Assembly (NCBI GenBank): GCA_026991065.1
Contig: JALXCG010000441.1
Location: 1 to 19,280 of the forward strand
From: JALXCG01 sp026991065 [NCBI: Gemmatimonadota bacterium]
Lineage (GTDB): Bacteria > GCA-2686955
DNA: 19,280 nt
Reading direction: 5' to 3'
Below are positions 1 to 7,554 of this stretch, piece by piece. Under the pieces are notes generated by a model. The model did not search any database and was not told the origin of the DNA. It was given only the letters and a program-made list of their open reading frames with translations. The position numbers and the translations under genes were made by a program. Numbering within the stretch: position 1 is the first letter of the stretch; every line of letters starts with the position of its first letter.

Positions 1-236
1 AAATCCGGCAACTGAACAATCGCCCATGCCCGGTTTTTCACTTTCACAATCGCCCTGACTTCGGAACTTCCAGGAGCGCAAAAAGGATCACGCACCCAGG
101 GGTTGCCATCGAGCAACTCGTCCACCTGCCGCTCACTGCCGTCGGCATCAACCCCGGCAGGTGCCTCCGGTACCGCCAGTGCGGCCAAAGCCAACCCGCA
201 AGAAACCAGCAGCGCTTGCTGGAAGCTTCTGGTCAT
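1..236 (-). CDS. pilP: PilP-like T4P alignment-complex protein (5' part only)
   Basis: Only the first 78 codons are in the window; the gene continues beyond the left edge. The ATG at 236-234 overlaps the stop of the preceding pilO in an ATGA junction. A GGAGGAGGG Shine-Dalgarno stretch sits six bases upstream of it. The N-terminus looks like a Sec signal peptide: an Arg, then a hydrophobic stretch ending near VPEAPAG at about residue 28. A Cys at residue 13 lies in an LVSC context, but it is too close to the start for a convincing lipobox. The mature part has an NPWVRDPF segment followed by an AIV-type strand, which resembles the start of PilP proteins. In T4P systems PilP links the inner-membrane PilN/PilO dimer to the PilQ secretin. 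The assignment rests mostly on position after pilM, pilN and pilO, and the fragment is too short to confirm. Confidence 0.6.
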   Translation of the reverse strand, partial: MTRSFQQALLVSCGLALAALAVPEAPAGVDADGSERQVDELLDGNPWVRDPFCAPGSSEVRAIVKVKNRAWAIVQLPD

Positions 237-673
237 GAAGAACCCTCCTCCGCCGCCAGTATCGAAACGACCACATCAAGCTCACCACGGCCGTCACTTC
301 TACGATGCAGCCGCAACGAACTGAGCCGTGAAATCTCGCCGCCGGACTCCAAAGCTTCCAGTAATGTCGCGATCCGCTGGTAGCGACCGGTCATTCGCAG
401 GCGGAACCGCACTTCCGTCACTGCACCGTGGCCGTATCCTCCCAGACCTTCCAGGCGCGCGTTGGCATCAACCTCCCGAGCCGCACTCAGCACGGACTCC
501 GCGACTGCAGAAACCCCCTCCCTGCTAAAGAACATGGGTGCCTGCCTCGACTGGCTATCGACAAGTTCTTCCAGACGGCACACATCCTCTCGTAGCCGCG
601 GGATAAGCGTGAGCGCCACCGCCCCCAGCACCAACAGAAGAGCCGTCATCGACCGCACGACCAACCTACCCAT
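233..673 (-). CDS. pilO: PilO-like T4P inner-membrane alignment protein
   Basis: A 146-residue protein with a short cytoplasmic N-terminus, one membrane helix at about residues 8-25, then a periplasmic alpha/beta region. This is the usual PilO plan, although the protein is on the short side. PilO pairs with PilN in the inner membrane and connects the cytoplasmic PilM ring to PilP/PilQ. The frame is open upstream to 745. I chose the ATG at 673 because it overlaps the pilN stop (666-668) by eight bases and has a purine-rich GGAGGGGGAAG ribosome-binding region just upstream. The upstream alternative would lie deep inside pilN. The gene ends in an ATGA overlap with pilP, so translation is probably coupled along the operon. 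Sequence similarity in this family is weak, so the call depends on size, topology and gene order. Confidence 0.75.
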   Translation of the reverse strand: MGRLVVRSMTALLLVLGAVALTLIPRLREDVCRLEELVDSQSRQAPMFFSREGVSAVAESVLSAAREVDANARLEGLGGYGHGAVTEVRFRLRMTGRYQRIATLLEALESGGEISRLSSLRLHRRSDGRGELDVVVSILAAEEGSS

Positions 674-1160
674 CTCCGACTTCCCCCTCCGCGGCCGAGA
701 TGAGATCGCTCTTGCCACCAAAAACCGCTTCAAGCACGCCCGCATGGCCCCCCAGCGACGGTTGCCAAATGCGCACGACTCGGAGTGAGGATACGGTGGG
801 GTCGTTTCTCAAACGTTCCGCGTAGCGATCAATGGCCGAAGCGTTGTGCGCCCTCAACTTGATCCTTGCGATCCCCGATGCGTCATCGATATCCAGTAGC
901 CAAACATCATCCGCCGGCAGGCAACGCGCCAGCGTGCGAAGAAATCGCCCATACTCACTGCCGACCACAACCCGAGCGTAGCGCTCCTGAACAGCTCGCT
1001 GGACCCGCAGGTCAGCGGCACGAAACTCCAGGCGGACAAACCAGACCAAGACCGCGAGAGCAAGCAGCGAGAGCCACGCAAGTACCCAGCGTACGCCCTG
1101 GTTTGGTGAATGCTCCGGCTCCGCGCTGGAGTCGGCCGGAAGGAGATTGATTTCGATCAT
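666..1160 (-). CDS. pilN: PilN-like T4P inner-membrane protein
   Basis: A 164-residue protein starting MIEINLLP. This INLLP motif is the hallmark of PilN, whose N-terminal tail binds the groove of PilM. A membrane helix follows at about residues 25-44, then a periplasmic domain with a coiled-coil-like start and a ferredoxin-like region, as expected for this family. PilN forms a heterodimer with PilO and transmits the state of the pilus motor across the inner membrane. The ATG at 1160-1158 overlaps the pilM stop in an ATGA junction, and the 3' end overlaps pilO by eight bases. It is the second gene of a tightly packed pilMNOP operon. Confidence 0.88.
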   Translation of the reverse strand: MIEINLLPADSSAEPEHSPNQGVRWVLAWLSLLALAVLVWFVRLEFRAADLRVQRAVQERYARVVVGSEYGRFLRTLARCLPADDVWLLDIDDASGIARIKLRAHNASAIDRYAERLRNDPTVSSLRVVRIWQPSLGGHAGVLEAVFGGKSDLISAAEGEVGDG

Positions 1161-2170
1161 TGGGCCAACTCTACACGCCGCGCGAGACCTCTCAAAGCAG
1201 CACCGTCCGTGGAAAGTTTTCCGACCAGGCCGGCCGGGCTGATCGGATCCACCGCAGCAAAGGGAAGCCCCAGTTCCTCCTCAATCGCCGCCGCCAGGCG
1301 CGGAGCGCGCAGCGGAACTCCGGCAAACCGAAGCTCCACTTCTTCCCTTCCAGCAGCACTTTCAGGACCCACCAGAAGTTGTTTAGCAATGGATACTTCT
1401 GACGCTATCTGCTGCGCCCACACACGGAGCCAGGGATCCAGTTCCGGCGCCGGCCCATCGTCGCGCTTCACGCTCTCCCCCGCGGCCAGCGCCTTGATGG
1501 ACGGAATCAGTGTCGCCGTCTCATTCGCCGCGCGTCGGCAAATCCCCGCGACCGACGCCCCGGTGGCACTGAGGAAGGCTGCCGGCACACCATCGCGGAC
1601 AACCAGACTGGTCAGGAACTCAGAGCCGATTTGGACCACGACACCGGAACTCCCCTGCGACCAATCCATGCAGTTGAATACTCCCAGTGCATCAACGTCT
1701 ACCAACACAGCGTCGAGTTCCAGGTCCTGGATTACCCAGAGACGCTCTTCGACAACCTCACGGTGCGCCGAAACCACGAGCAAGACGTCACCGACCGGTT
1801 GCGAATCATAGATCTCTTCCCCTGGGTCGAGAGACAAGCGATGACCCAGTTCAAACCGCAGTGCATCTGGAATCGCGGCTGTGTCGGCAACACCAAAAGT
1901 CGCGGGATCGAGCGTGTGAATCTCGGCGAAGGCGGCCGGCAGATGGATCGCGGTCGGGGCTCCACGCGGGACCTGCAGTTCCTTCATTAGTTGCCGCAAC
2001 GTGGCGGTCACCTGCCCGCGCTCAAACACCCTTCCATCTTGGATCGCATTCTCAGCCAGCGGAAGTTCCCCCAGCCTGCCGCCGCCCCTCTTGCCCAGCC
2101 AGATTCCGGCGATGCGGTCGCTGTTCATGTCTACACAGAATACACCTGGTCCGTGATTGCTTGCTGCCAT
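1157..2170 (-). CDS. pilM: PilM-like actin-fold T4P assembly ATPase
   Basis: A 337-residue cytoplasmic protein with no signal peptide or membrane helix. It has the actin-like layout of PilM: an N-terminal strand pair (VFCVDMNSDRIAGIWL, about residues 10-25), a central region with a VVVQIGSEF-type phosphate-binding strand near residue 180, and a later GLPFAAVDP segment near residue 307. PilM polymerises or forms a ring on the cytoplasmic face and binds the PilN tail. The length is close to the usual 340-370 residues. The ATG at 2170 has only a weak purine stretch (ACGGAA) upstream. It opens the pilMNOP operon and follows a 363-bp intergenic region holding a repeat element and a possible promoter. 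Confidence 0.85.
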   Translation of the reverse strand: MAASNHGPGVFCVDMNSDRIAGIWLGKRGGGRLGELPLAENAIQDGRVFERGQVTATLRQLMKELQVPRGAPTAIHLPAAFAEIHTLDPATFGVADTAAIPDALRFELGHRLSLDPGEEIYDSQPVGDVLLVVSAHREVVEERLWVIQDLELDAVLVDVDALGVFNCMDWSQGSSGVVVQIGSEFLTSLVVRDGVPAAFLSATGASVAGICRRAANETATLIPSIKALAAGESVKRDDGPAPELDPWLRVWAQQIASEVSIAKQLLVGPESAAGREEVELRFAGVPLRAPRLAAAIEEELGLPFAAVDPISPAGLVGKLSTDGAALRGLARRVELAQ

Positions 2171-2229
2171 CTGGTTCCGTGATGAATATCGAGTAATCAG
2201 GAAAACGCAGTCGATGCCGCTGCAGCCGG

Positions 2230-2258
2230 AGGCTATCGGCCCGCGGGGTCACGGTCAA
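2230..2258 (-). promoter_or_regulatory. weak sigma-70-like promoter candidate for the pilM operon
   Basis: Read on the minus strand, TTGACC (2258-2253) is followed after 17 bases by TAGCCT (2235-2230). The -35 box matches well but the -10 box matches only half of the consensus. A start near 2223 would leave a leader of about 50 nt before pilM. If correct, the repeat element at 2270-2451 lies upstream of the promoter and is not in the transcript. Confidence 0.25.
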
Positions 2259-2269
2259 CCAAGGAGCAG

Positions 2270-2451
2270 CGCCCTCGGCCGCCAGCAAGGCCCCATCTGC
2301 GTCGTTGGCTGCGAGCCCGACTCCCTGCGGCGTATTGAGATACGCCTCAGTCGCCGGTCCCTTGCCGCCTAGCATCTGGCACCTTGCTGGCGGCCGAGGA
2401 GAGCCACAACCGATGCACTGGAGCGGGATTGCAAAATCAGGTGGAGGATTC
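2270..2451 (+). repeat. dispersed structured element, copy 1 (upstream of pilM)
   Basis: This stretch matches 16565-16725 in the same orientation. The core at 2286-2359 is 74 nt long and differs from the other copy at 8 positions with no indel. The right part, 2396-2451, matches at 40 of 56 positions and ends in an identical GGTGGAGGATTC. The 36-nt link between these parts is 22 nt longer than in copy 2. The core holds GGCGTA-N6-TACGCC (2329-2346) inside a longer dyad, and CAAGG/CCTTG enclosing arms. The strand given is the one on which differences between copies keep G-U pairs; the DNA alone does not prove transcription. It fills most of the gap between the prepilin peptidase stop (2534) and pilM (2170). 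No plausible protein is encoded: the open frames through it are not conserved in copy 2. Confidence 0.8.
2273..2399. repeat. 18-bp perfect inverted repeat enclosing the core of copy 1
   Basis: CCTCGGCCGCCAGCAAGG at 2273-2290 is the exact reverse complement of 2382-2399, with 91 bases between. The right arm can instead fold locally: GCCGCC (2364-2369) with GGCGGC (2389-2394). CAAGG at 2286-2290 can also pair with CCTTG at 2361-2365. Two mutually exclusive folds are therefore possible. Copy 2 does not have the long 18-bp arm, so this extension is specific to copy 1. Confidence 0.75.
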
Positions 2452-2533
2452 TGGAGCGCACCACCCCTCATCACCCCAACATGAGGCGACGCTCAGTTCA
2501 TCCCTGCGCCAGCCGTGGATCCAGTCACGGGAA

Positions 2534-3484
2534 TCATCGGAAGGCGAGAATCCCGCCAAGCTCTGGACCACACAAAAGAACCGCCATGCAGCCAAACGCC
2601 AGAAACGGGCCGAAGGGAAGTTGGGAACGCATGCTGCCACGACCGACGGCCACCATCCCGAGTCCAATCAAAGAGCCCAGAAATGCCGCGACAAAGATCG
2701 CCGGGACAATCCCCCGCGCCCCCGTGAGCGCGGCGATTCCCGCCACGAGCCGAATGTCTCCACCACCAATGGCCACATCCACATGCCGGATTCGACAGTA
2801 GATCCGGTCGAGAAGTGCGAAAGCCCCAGCCGCTAACAGGGCCGCCAGAACGTGCCGGATAAAGAGTGGCGATGCAGCCAATGTGGCCAGAGCCATGCCC
2901 CTCGCCAACCACCGCCACCAGCGATTGCCACTCCCGCTTCCATCAAGGACAACCCAGGTGACGCCTGAAGCGCCCAGCAACTGCGGGATCCCCCAAGTCT
3001 CGGGATCAGCCAGGAGCAGGGCAACAAAGAGGAGGCTGCCAGTGATCCCCAAGGGCAACCGCTGTTCGTGCAAATCAACCACTGAGCCGATCACCAGAAG
3101 CGGAAGAGCAACCAGTGCCCGAACAGTGATCAAGCCCGGCCCCAAGCGCAGGAAAATCAGTGGCATCGCCAGGGCGAAGAAAAGTTCGAGAAAGAAATCA
3201 AGCGGCCGGATCGTGGCACCGCAGGTTCGGCACCTTCCTCGCAGCAACAAGAACCCGAGGACCGGGACATTTTCCCAGGCGCGGAGGCGTCGGTGGCAGG
3301 ACTCGCACCGGGAAAAAGGCCCGAAGGGCTCATGATCAGAGCGCAGGCGAAAGGCTGTAGCAGCGACGTAACTTCCCAGTGCTGCCCCCGCTGCCATTGC
3401 AAAAAGCCACCACACTCCCGGCCACGGTCCGGTGCTCAAGAGACGGTGAGCGGTTCTTCCCCAGATGGTGAATTGTTCGATCAC
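2534..3484 (-). CDS. pilD: prepilin peptidase (A24 aspartic protease, PilD/GspO/ComC type)
   Basis: A 316-residue polytopic membrane protein. The N-terminal cytoplasmic domain carries the two CxxC pairs (C60-x2-C63 and C85-x2-C88) of the zinc-binding, N-methylating form. The catalytic aspartates are D137 in a VVDLHEQRLP context and D243 in GGGDIRL, which matches the GxGD motif of the family. Several hydrophobic helices follow, to the C-terminus. The enzyme cleaves short leader peptides of type IV prepilins and pseudopilins and methylates the new N-terminus. The start is a GTG overlapping a TGA. It has only a weak GGAA upstream, so an internal start near residue 30 cannot be excluded. It lies just downstream of a pseudopilin gene, its likely substrate, and upstream of the pilM operon. 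Function is confident; the exact symbol is by analogy. Confidence 0.92.
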   Translation of the reverse strand: MIEQFTIWGRTAHRLLSTGPWPGVWWLFAMAAGAALGSYVAATAFRLRSDHEPFGPFSRCESCHRRLRAWENVPVLGFLLLRGRCRTCGATIRPLDFFLELFFALAMPLIFLRLGPGLITVRALVALPLLVIGSVVDLHEQRLPLGITGSLLFVALLLADPETWGIPQLLGASGVTWVVLDGSGSGNRWWRWLARGMALATLAASPLFIRHVLAALLAAGAFALLDRIYCRIRHVDVAIGGGDIRLVAGIAALTGARGIVPAIFVAAFLGSLIGLGMVAVGRGSMRSQLPFGPFLAFGCMAVLLCGPELGGILAFR

Positions 3485-3541
3485 TCAGGATTCCAACTGC
3501 GCCCGCTCGGAAGAAGAGCGAGGGTGAAGGCAACGGCTCAC

Positions 3542-3892
3542 TCATTCCCACGAGGGAATTCCATCTTGCACCCTGCCATGTGCTCGCTCCGCTGGACACG
3601 TAATCGTGTAGTGGAGTCCATCGGACCGGACGACAAACGGCTCTCCACTCACCGGACAGTTCAGCCTGGAAACAGACTCGGGGTCGAGTTCGCGGAGGTC
3701 CGCAGTATAGCGATCGCTGCGGGCGAAGTGGAGTTCTTCGGCAGCAGCCAGGATCTGCATTCGTTTGCGGCAGGCTTCTTCGGCATCATCGCGACGTGCG
3801 GCGGCCAGTCGCGGCCACGCCAGAATCCCCAGCGACCCTATCGCGCCGGCTACCAAAACCAGATGCAGCACGGTCCGCCAACCACGGGACAA
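3542..3892 (-). CDS. small pseudopilin-like protein with degenerate leader
   Basis: The proposed product has 116 residues. I place the start at a TTG (3892-3890) preceded by AAGGAG with a seven-base spacer. The frame stays open to a GTG at 4027, which is poorly placed relative to its own GGA. From the TTG the protein begins with a very short leader, M-S-R-G, then one hydrophobic helix (about residues 8-25) ending in a Pro. A charged helix (DDAEEACRKRMQIL) and a small C-terminal domain follow, with RYTADLRELDPES, two CP motifs and an HG...G.PSW ending, as in GspG/PilE-type pseudopilins. The usual Glu at mature position 5 is absent (Leu at that place if cleavage follows the Gly). It could be a minor pilin or a membrane protein derived from one. 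Its neighbour downstream is the prepilin peptidase. Confidence 0.62.
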   Translation of the reverse strand: MSRGWRTVLHLVLVAGAIGSLGILAWPRLAAARRDDAEEACRKRMQILAAAEELHFARSDRYTADLRELDPESVSRLNCPVSGEPFVVRSDGLHYTITCPAERAHGRVQDGIPSWE

Positions 3893-3987
3893 GGCGGTGC
3901 TCCTTTTCCGACCCTCGTTGAACACTTCTTTCCCGCGTTCGAGCGAACACCGGGAGATCTCTTTGAGATCGGTCCGGGACGCCGGCC

Positions 3988-4004
3988 GGGCCGCAGTTGT
4001 GCCA
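3988..4004 (-). promoter_or_regulatory. possible sigma-54 promoter for the pseudopilin gene
   Basis: On the minus strand TGGCAC (4004-3999) is followed by the invariant GC (3991-3990) at the required ten-base spacing. The -24 box is perfect, but the -12 box reads CGGC where TTGC is expected. Transcription would start about 85 nt before the TTG start at 3892. One chance match of this quality is expected in a window of this size, so support is weak. Confidence 0.25.
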
Positions 4005-4081
4005 AGTTCGGACAGGCCCCTACGCACTCCTCACGGTAACAGGGCGCAACAAGATCCACCGCGAACTGCCACAGAGATCCC

Positions 4082-6028
4082 CTACTTGCCCTGCTCTCGA
4101 TGGTCACCGCCGGGCCCATGGTCCGCACCGCTATTTTCGCCGAATCCAAGCGTTTTCAAGAGAGCCAAGGCCGACCGGTAATTGCCAAGAGGCGGCATGA
4201 CATACGCCCCCACGACCCGCTCTTTGACCTCGTGCAGAGCTTCGCTGGCGATGGCGACTCCTTCGCGGCGTGCCAAACGGCCACTCCCAACCGCTTTCAT
4301 GCGTTCCAGGATCTTCGCCGGAATCTGCATCCCAGGGACTTCATTGTGGAGGAAGAGCGCGTTCTTGAAACTGGCGAGGGGCAAGAGCCCCACCATCACC
4401 GGTAAATCCAAGGTCGCAATGTCGTCGAGAAACCGGTGCAAGAGTTCTGCTTCGTAGACGGGCTGGGTCATCACGAATTCAGCACCAGCGGACTTTTTTT
4501 CCTCCAGCCGGCGCAATTCGCGATCGTAGTCAAGCGCAGCCGGCTCCGCTCCACATCCGAGGACGAACGAGGTCCGTGCTCCCACTCCTCGCCCCGCAGG
4601 ATCCACGCCGCGATTCAACCCCCTGGCCAGTTTCAGCAGCCCAATCGCGTCGACGTCGTAGACGGCGGTCGCATTGGGATAGTCTCCGGTCTTGGGCGGA
4701 TCTCCCGTGATAATCACCAGATTGTGCAGTCCCGAAACTGCTCCACCGAGAAGGTCGGACTGCAACCGCAGCAGATTGCGGTCGCGCGCGCAGACATGCA
4801 ATATCGTATCGATTCCGACCCTTTCCTGAATCACCGCAGCCAGGACCGAATTGGAGATTCGGACGGTGGCCCGAGGGCCATCCGCGATATTGACAACGTC
4901 GCAGCCGCCATCCCGGAGCAATCGCGCCGCATTGATCGCCCGGTCGAGATTGAGTCCAATCGGCGAAGCCACTTCCACGCTGACGCAAAACGAATCCGGG
5001 GTCACTCGCCCGGGGTCGTCGCCCTTTACCCTTTGCCGATAGACGCGCGCAATCTTCGCGCCGAAAGGGGAACGGGCCTCAAGAGGGATGGCCTCGCGCG
5101 CCACCCCCTCGGACGCGGGTTGCGCCCCCCCACCGCTCACCACGTGAATCTTACCGCCGCTCAGCATGCGGGCCGCGCCGGCAGCCGCGCGTATATGGTC
5201 AGCCGTTGTACCGCAGCAGCCTCCCGCCATCGCCACACCCGCTTTGAAGGCTCGCCGCACAAACCCGGAGAAGTACTCCGGTGTGACCATATAGAGCAGT
5301 CGTTCGTCCACTTTCCGAGGGTAGCCGGCATTGGGCTGCATCGACACAGGCAGACCGCGCCCGACCATCCTCCTGGCCACGGCAAAGCTTGCCTGGGGGC
5401 CTTCCATGCAGTTCACCCCGACAGCTTGCGCGCCCCATTCCTTGACCAGGTCCGCCACGCGTTCGGGATCAGCGCCGTCTGCAGTGCACCCCTCTTCGTC
5501 AAAAGCCATCTGAGCGACCACGGGCAGGCTGGTCGTCGTCCGCACCGCCCAGAGAGCCACCTTCAATTCGGAAAGCAATCGAAACGTTTCCAGGACGATC
5601 AAATCGACCCCAGCCGCGGCAAGCGCCATGGCCTGTTCTTCATATGCAGAACGAATTTCGGCCAACTCCGCATCGCTTAGCACCGAGGGGATGCGCCCCG
5701 TCGGCCCCATCGCGCCCGCCACCCACACCCGCCCGGCTGCTGCTTCGATCGCCAACGCGACCGCCGCAGTGTTGATCTTTTCCGCCTTTTCTTCGATCCC
5801 CGAACGTCGCAGGCGAATGCGGTTGGCACCGAAGGTATTGGTTTCGATCACCTGGGCGCCGGCCGCGATATACTCCAGATGCACGCTGCGAACCAGTTCC
5901 GGGCGCGATAGGCACAACTCTTCGAAGACCTGGTTCAGAAAGACGCCCCGACCGTACAAACTCGTCCCCATCGCTCCGTCCCAAAGAATCGGGCGCGCCC
6001 CAAGAGCATTGACGAAGGGTTCAAGCAT
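4082..6028 (-). CDS. bifunctional homocysteine S-methyltransferase / 5,10-methylenetetrahydrofolate reductase (YitJ type)
   Basis: A 648-residue fusion. Residues 1 to about 295 form the zinc-dependent homocysteine methyltransferase barrel: WDGAMGTSLYGRG near residue 16, ETNTFGAN at 62-69, and the zinc-binding cysteines C207 (GVNC) and C271-C272 (GGCCGTT). After a linker, residues of about 330-620 form the FAD-dependent MTHFR barrel, with PDSFCVSVEVASP, a LHVCARDRN segment, ITGDPPKTGDYP and MTQPVYE. Methylenetetrahydrofolate is reduced to methyl-THF. The other domain methylates homocysteine from a donor that may be S-methylmethionine or methyl-THF; no B12-binding domain is present. The ATG at 6028 is the natural start of the barrel. 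The gene has no obvious link to pili and sits between the response regulator and the pseudopilin with short gaps. Confidence 0.93.
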   Translation of the reverse strand: MLEPFVNALGARPILWDGAMGTSLYGRGVFLNQVFEELCLSRPELVRSVHLEYIAAGAQVIETNTFGANRIRLRRSGIEEKAEKINTAAVALAIEAAAGRVWVAGAMGPTGRIPSVLSDAELAEIRSAYEEQAMALAAAGVDLIVLETFRLLSELKVALWAVRTTTSLPVVAQMAFDEEGCTADGADPERVADLVKEWGAQAVGVNCMEGPQASFAVARRMVGRGLPVSMQPNAGYPRKVDERLLYMVTPEYFSGFVRRAFKAGVAMAGGCCGTTADHIRAAAGAARMLSGGKIHVVSGGGAQPASEGVAREAIPLEARSPFGAKIARVYRQRVKGDDPGRVTPDSFCVSVEVASPIGLNLDRAINAARLLRDGGCDVVNIADGPRATVRISNSVLAAVIQERVGIDTILHVCARDRNLLRLQSDLLGGAVSGLHNLVIITGDPPKTGDYPNATAVYDVDAIGLLKLARGLNRGVDPAGRGVGARTSFVLGCGAEPAALDYDRELRRLEEKKSAGAEFVMTQPVYEAELLHRFLDDIATLDLPVMVGLLPLASFKNALFLHNEVPGMQIPAKILERMKAVGSGRLARREGVAIASEALHEVKERVVGAYVMPPLGNYRSALALLKTLGFGENSGADHGPGGDHREQGK

Positions 6029-6074
6029 AGCGACGCATCGCGTGGGTTCAGACGACCGTAAGAAAGAGCGGCTT

Positions 6075-7472
6075 CTAGGTGTGGCTCGGTGCCAGGAGAG
6101 CGAGGTTCCTCTCCCCCCCCTTGGTCAGGTGATACCGCTGAATCTTACGGTAGAGAGTTGATGCGTCGATACCCAGAATCTGGCTCGCGCGCTTCTTGCG
6201 CCAGTTCGATTCATCCAGCACCTTTGTGATGTACCGCTTTTCGAGCGCTTCCAAGGTGGGGTTGCCCTCCATCAATTCCTCAACCGATGGTGCCCCACGG
6301 CCACGGACAACCGCTGCCGGTAACGCGTCGGCCAAGATCTCGCGAGCATCAACCAGGATCACCGCGCGCTCAACGATGTTCTCGAGTTCCCGAACATTCC
6401 CCGGCCAGTCATGCTGCTTCAAGAGCCGCGCCGCCTCGGCATCAAACCGCTTGCATGGAACTCCCTCCGCATCGCATGCCTTGCGCAGGAAGTGCTCCAC
6501 CAGAAGGGGTATATCGTCCGGTCGCTCGCGCAGCGGGGGCACACGAAGCGGAACCACATTGAGCCGATAGTAGAGATCAGCACGGAACTTCCCGCGCCGA
6601 ACATCCTCTTCAAGATCACGATTGGTCGCGGCCAGCACACGCACTTCGATGGCAACAGGCCGTGTCCCGCCGACCGGCATAACCTCTCGTTCCTGCAGTG
6701 CTCGCAACAGCTTGACCTGGATCCCGGGAGACATCTCCCCGATCTCGTCGAGAAAAAGCGTCCCCTCATGCGCTACGCGGAACAGGCCATCGTTGTTGCG
6801 GTGCGCTCCCGTAAAGGCGCCCTTCATGTGCCCAAAAAGCTCCGATTCCAGCAATGTCTCAGGCAGTGCCCCACAATTGATGGACACAAACGGGCGATCG
6901 CCACGGCGGCTGTTGCGATGGATGTAACGGGCGAAAAGTTCTTTTCCGGTTCCACTCTCCCCGGATATCAAGACGGTACAATCAGACCCCGCAACCTTGT
7001 CGGCAATTTTAAGCACCTCCTGCATCGAACTCGACTTGCCAATGATCTGCCGCTGCGGAATCGCCTTCCGCAGTTCGTGCCTGAGATGGCGGTTTTCCTG
7101 ACGGGTCCGGTGCATCTCGATGGCGGCAGCGACTACACCACGTACTTCATCGCCGGAAAACGGCTTGCGCAAGAAGTAGTAGGCTCCCTTGTTGACCGCG
7201 TCGACGGCGGCCTGCAACGATGCCTGCGCGGTCAAGATGATCACGGGAAGAGTCGGCAAATTGGCCCGCGCATGATCCAGGACGTCGATCCCCGAACCTC
7301 CAGGCATGCGAACATCAGTAATGACGCAATCAAGACGCTCCTGATCCAGCAACTGAATCGCTTCGGCAGCCGAGTAGGCCTGGACAACTTCTACTCCGTC
7401 GCGCTCCAGCAAACGGGAAATGACATCGCAGACGCTCACTTCATCGTCAACGATCAGGACTCGTTTCTGCAC
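6075..7472 (-). CDS. sigma-54-dependent response regulator (NtrC/PilR family)
   Basis: Proposed length is 465 residues. The receiver domain (1-120) has the acidic pair D9/D10, phospho-acceptor D53 (VITDVRMPG) and K103. The AAA+ domain has Walker A GESGTGKE at 171-178, the sigma-54 contact loop GAFTGA at 218-223, Walker B TLFLDEIGE at about 238-246, and an RADLYYRLNV motif. A Fis-type helix-turn-helix lies at about residues 405-448. I chose the GTG at 7472 because AAGGAGG lies exactly six bases before it. The frame is open to 7595, but that extension would overlap the kinase gene, and a GTG at 7478 abuts the ribosome site. The residue before KGAFTGA is Met where Glu is usual. It follows its partner kinase after an 82-bp gap. 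A run of eight G in the coding strand (6113-6120) falls after the DNA-binding domain. Confidence 0.93.
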   Translation of the reverse strand: MQKRVLIVDDEVSVCDVISRLLERDGVEVVQAYSAAEAIQLLDQERLDCVITDVRMPGGSGIDVLDHARANLPTLPVIILTAQASLQAAVDAVNKGAYYFLRKPFSGDEVRGVVAAAIEMHRTRQENRHLRHELRKAIPQRQIIGKSSSMQEVLKIADKVAGSDCTVLISGESGTGKELFARYIHRNSRRGDRPFVSINCGALPETLLESELFGHMKGAFTGAHRNNDGLFRVAHEGTLFLDEIGEMSPGIQVKLLRALQEREVMPVGGTRPVAIEVRVLAATNRDLEEDVRRGKFRADLYYRLNVVPLRVPPLRERPDDIPLLVEHFLRKACDAEGVPCKRFDAEAARLLKQHDWPGNVRELENIVERAVILVDAREILADALPAAVVRGRGAPSVEELMEGNPTLEALEKRYITKVLDESNWRKKRASQILGIDASTLYRKIQRYHLTKGGERNLALLAPSHT

Positions 7473-7554
7473 CGTCACCCTCCTTGGTGGATGTGCATTT
7501 GGCGGTTCACACTGCGGGCGTCTACCGTCTTCTATCGGTACCTGCGGCCTGGAT

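Noticed and set aside
2286-2359. Known riboswitch identity for the repeat core (c-di-GMP class I considered first because of the pilM context)
   Set aside because: The conserved GGCAAACC / GGACGCAAAGCC features of that class are absent on both strands, and no other riboswitch consensus I know fits.
2052-2474. 140-codon minus-strand frame across repeat copy 1 and the pilM start
   Set aside because: It overlaps pilM out of frame, and the equivalent frame in copy 2 has a stop within the core.
4436-5680. 414-codon open frame on the plus strand
   Set aside because: Shadow of the methyltransferase/MTHFR gene, which has all expected motifs in the opposite frame; this product shows no domain.
6113-6120. 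Run of eight G in the regulator coding strand as a phase-variation tract
   Set aside because: It falls after the DNA-binding domain near the stop, so slippage would change only the last few residues; a single short run is expected in GC-rich DNA.
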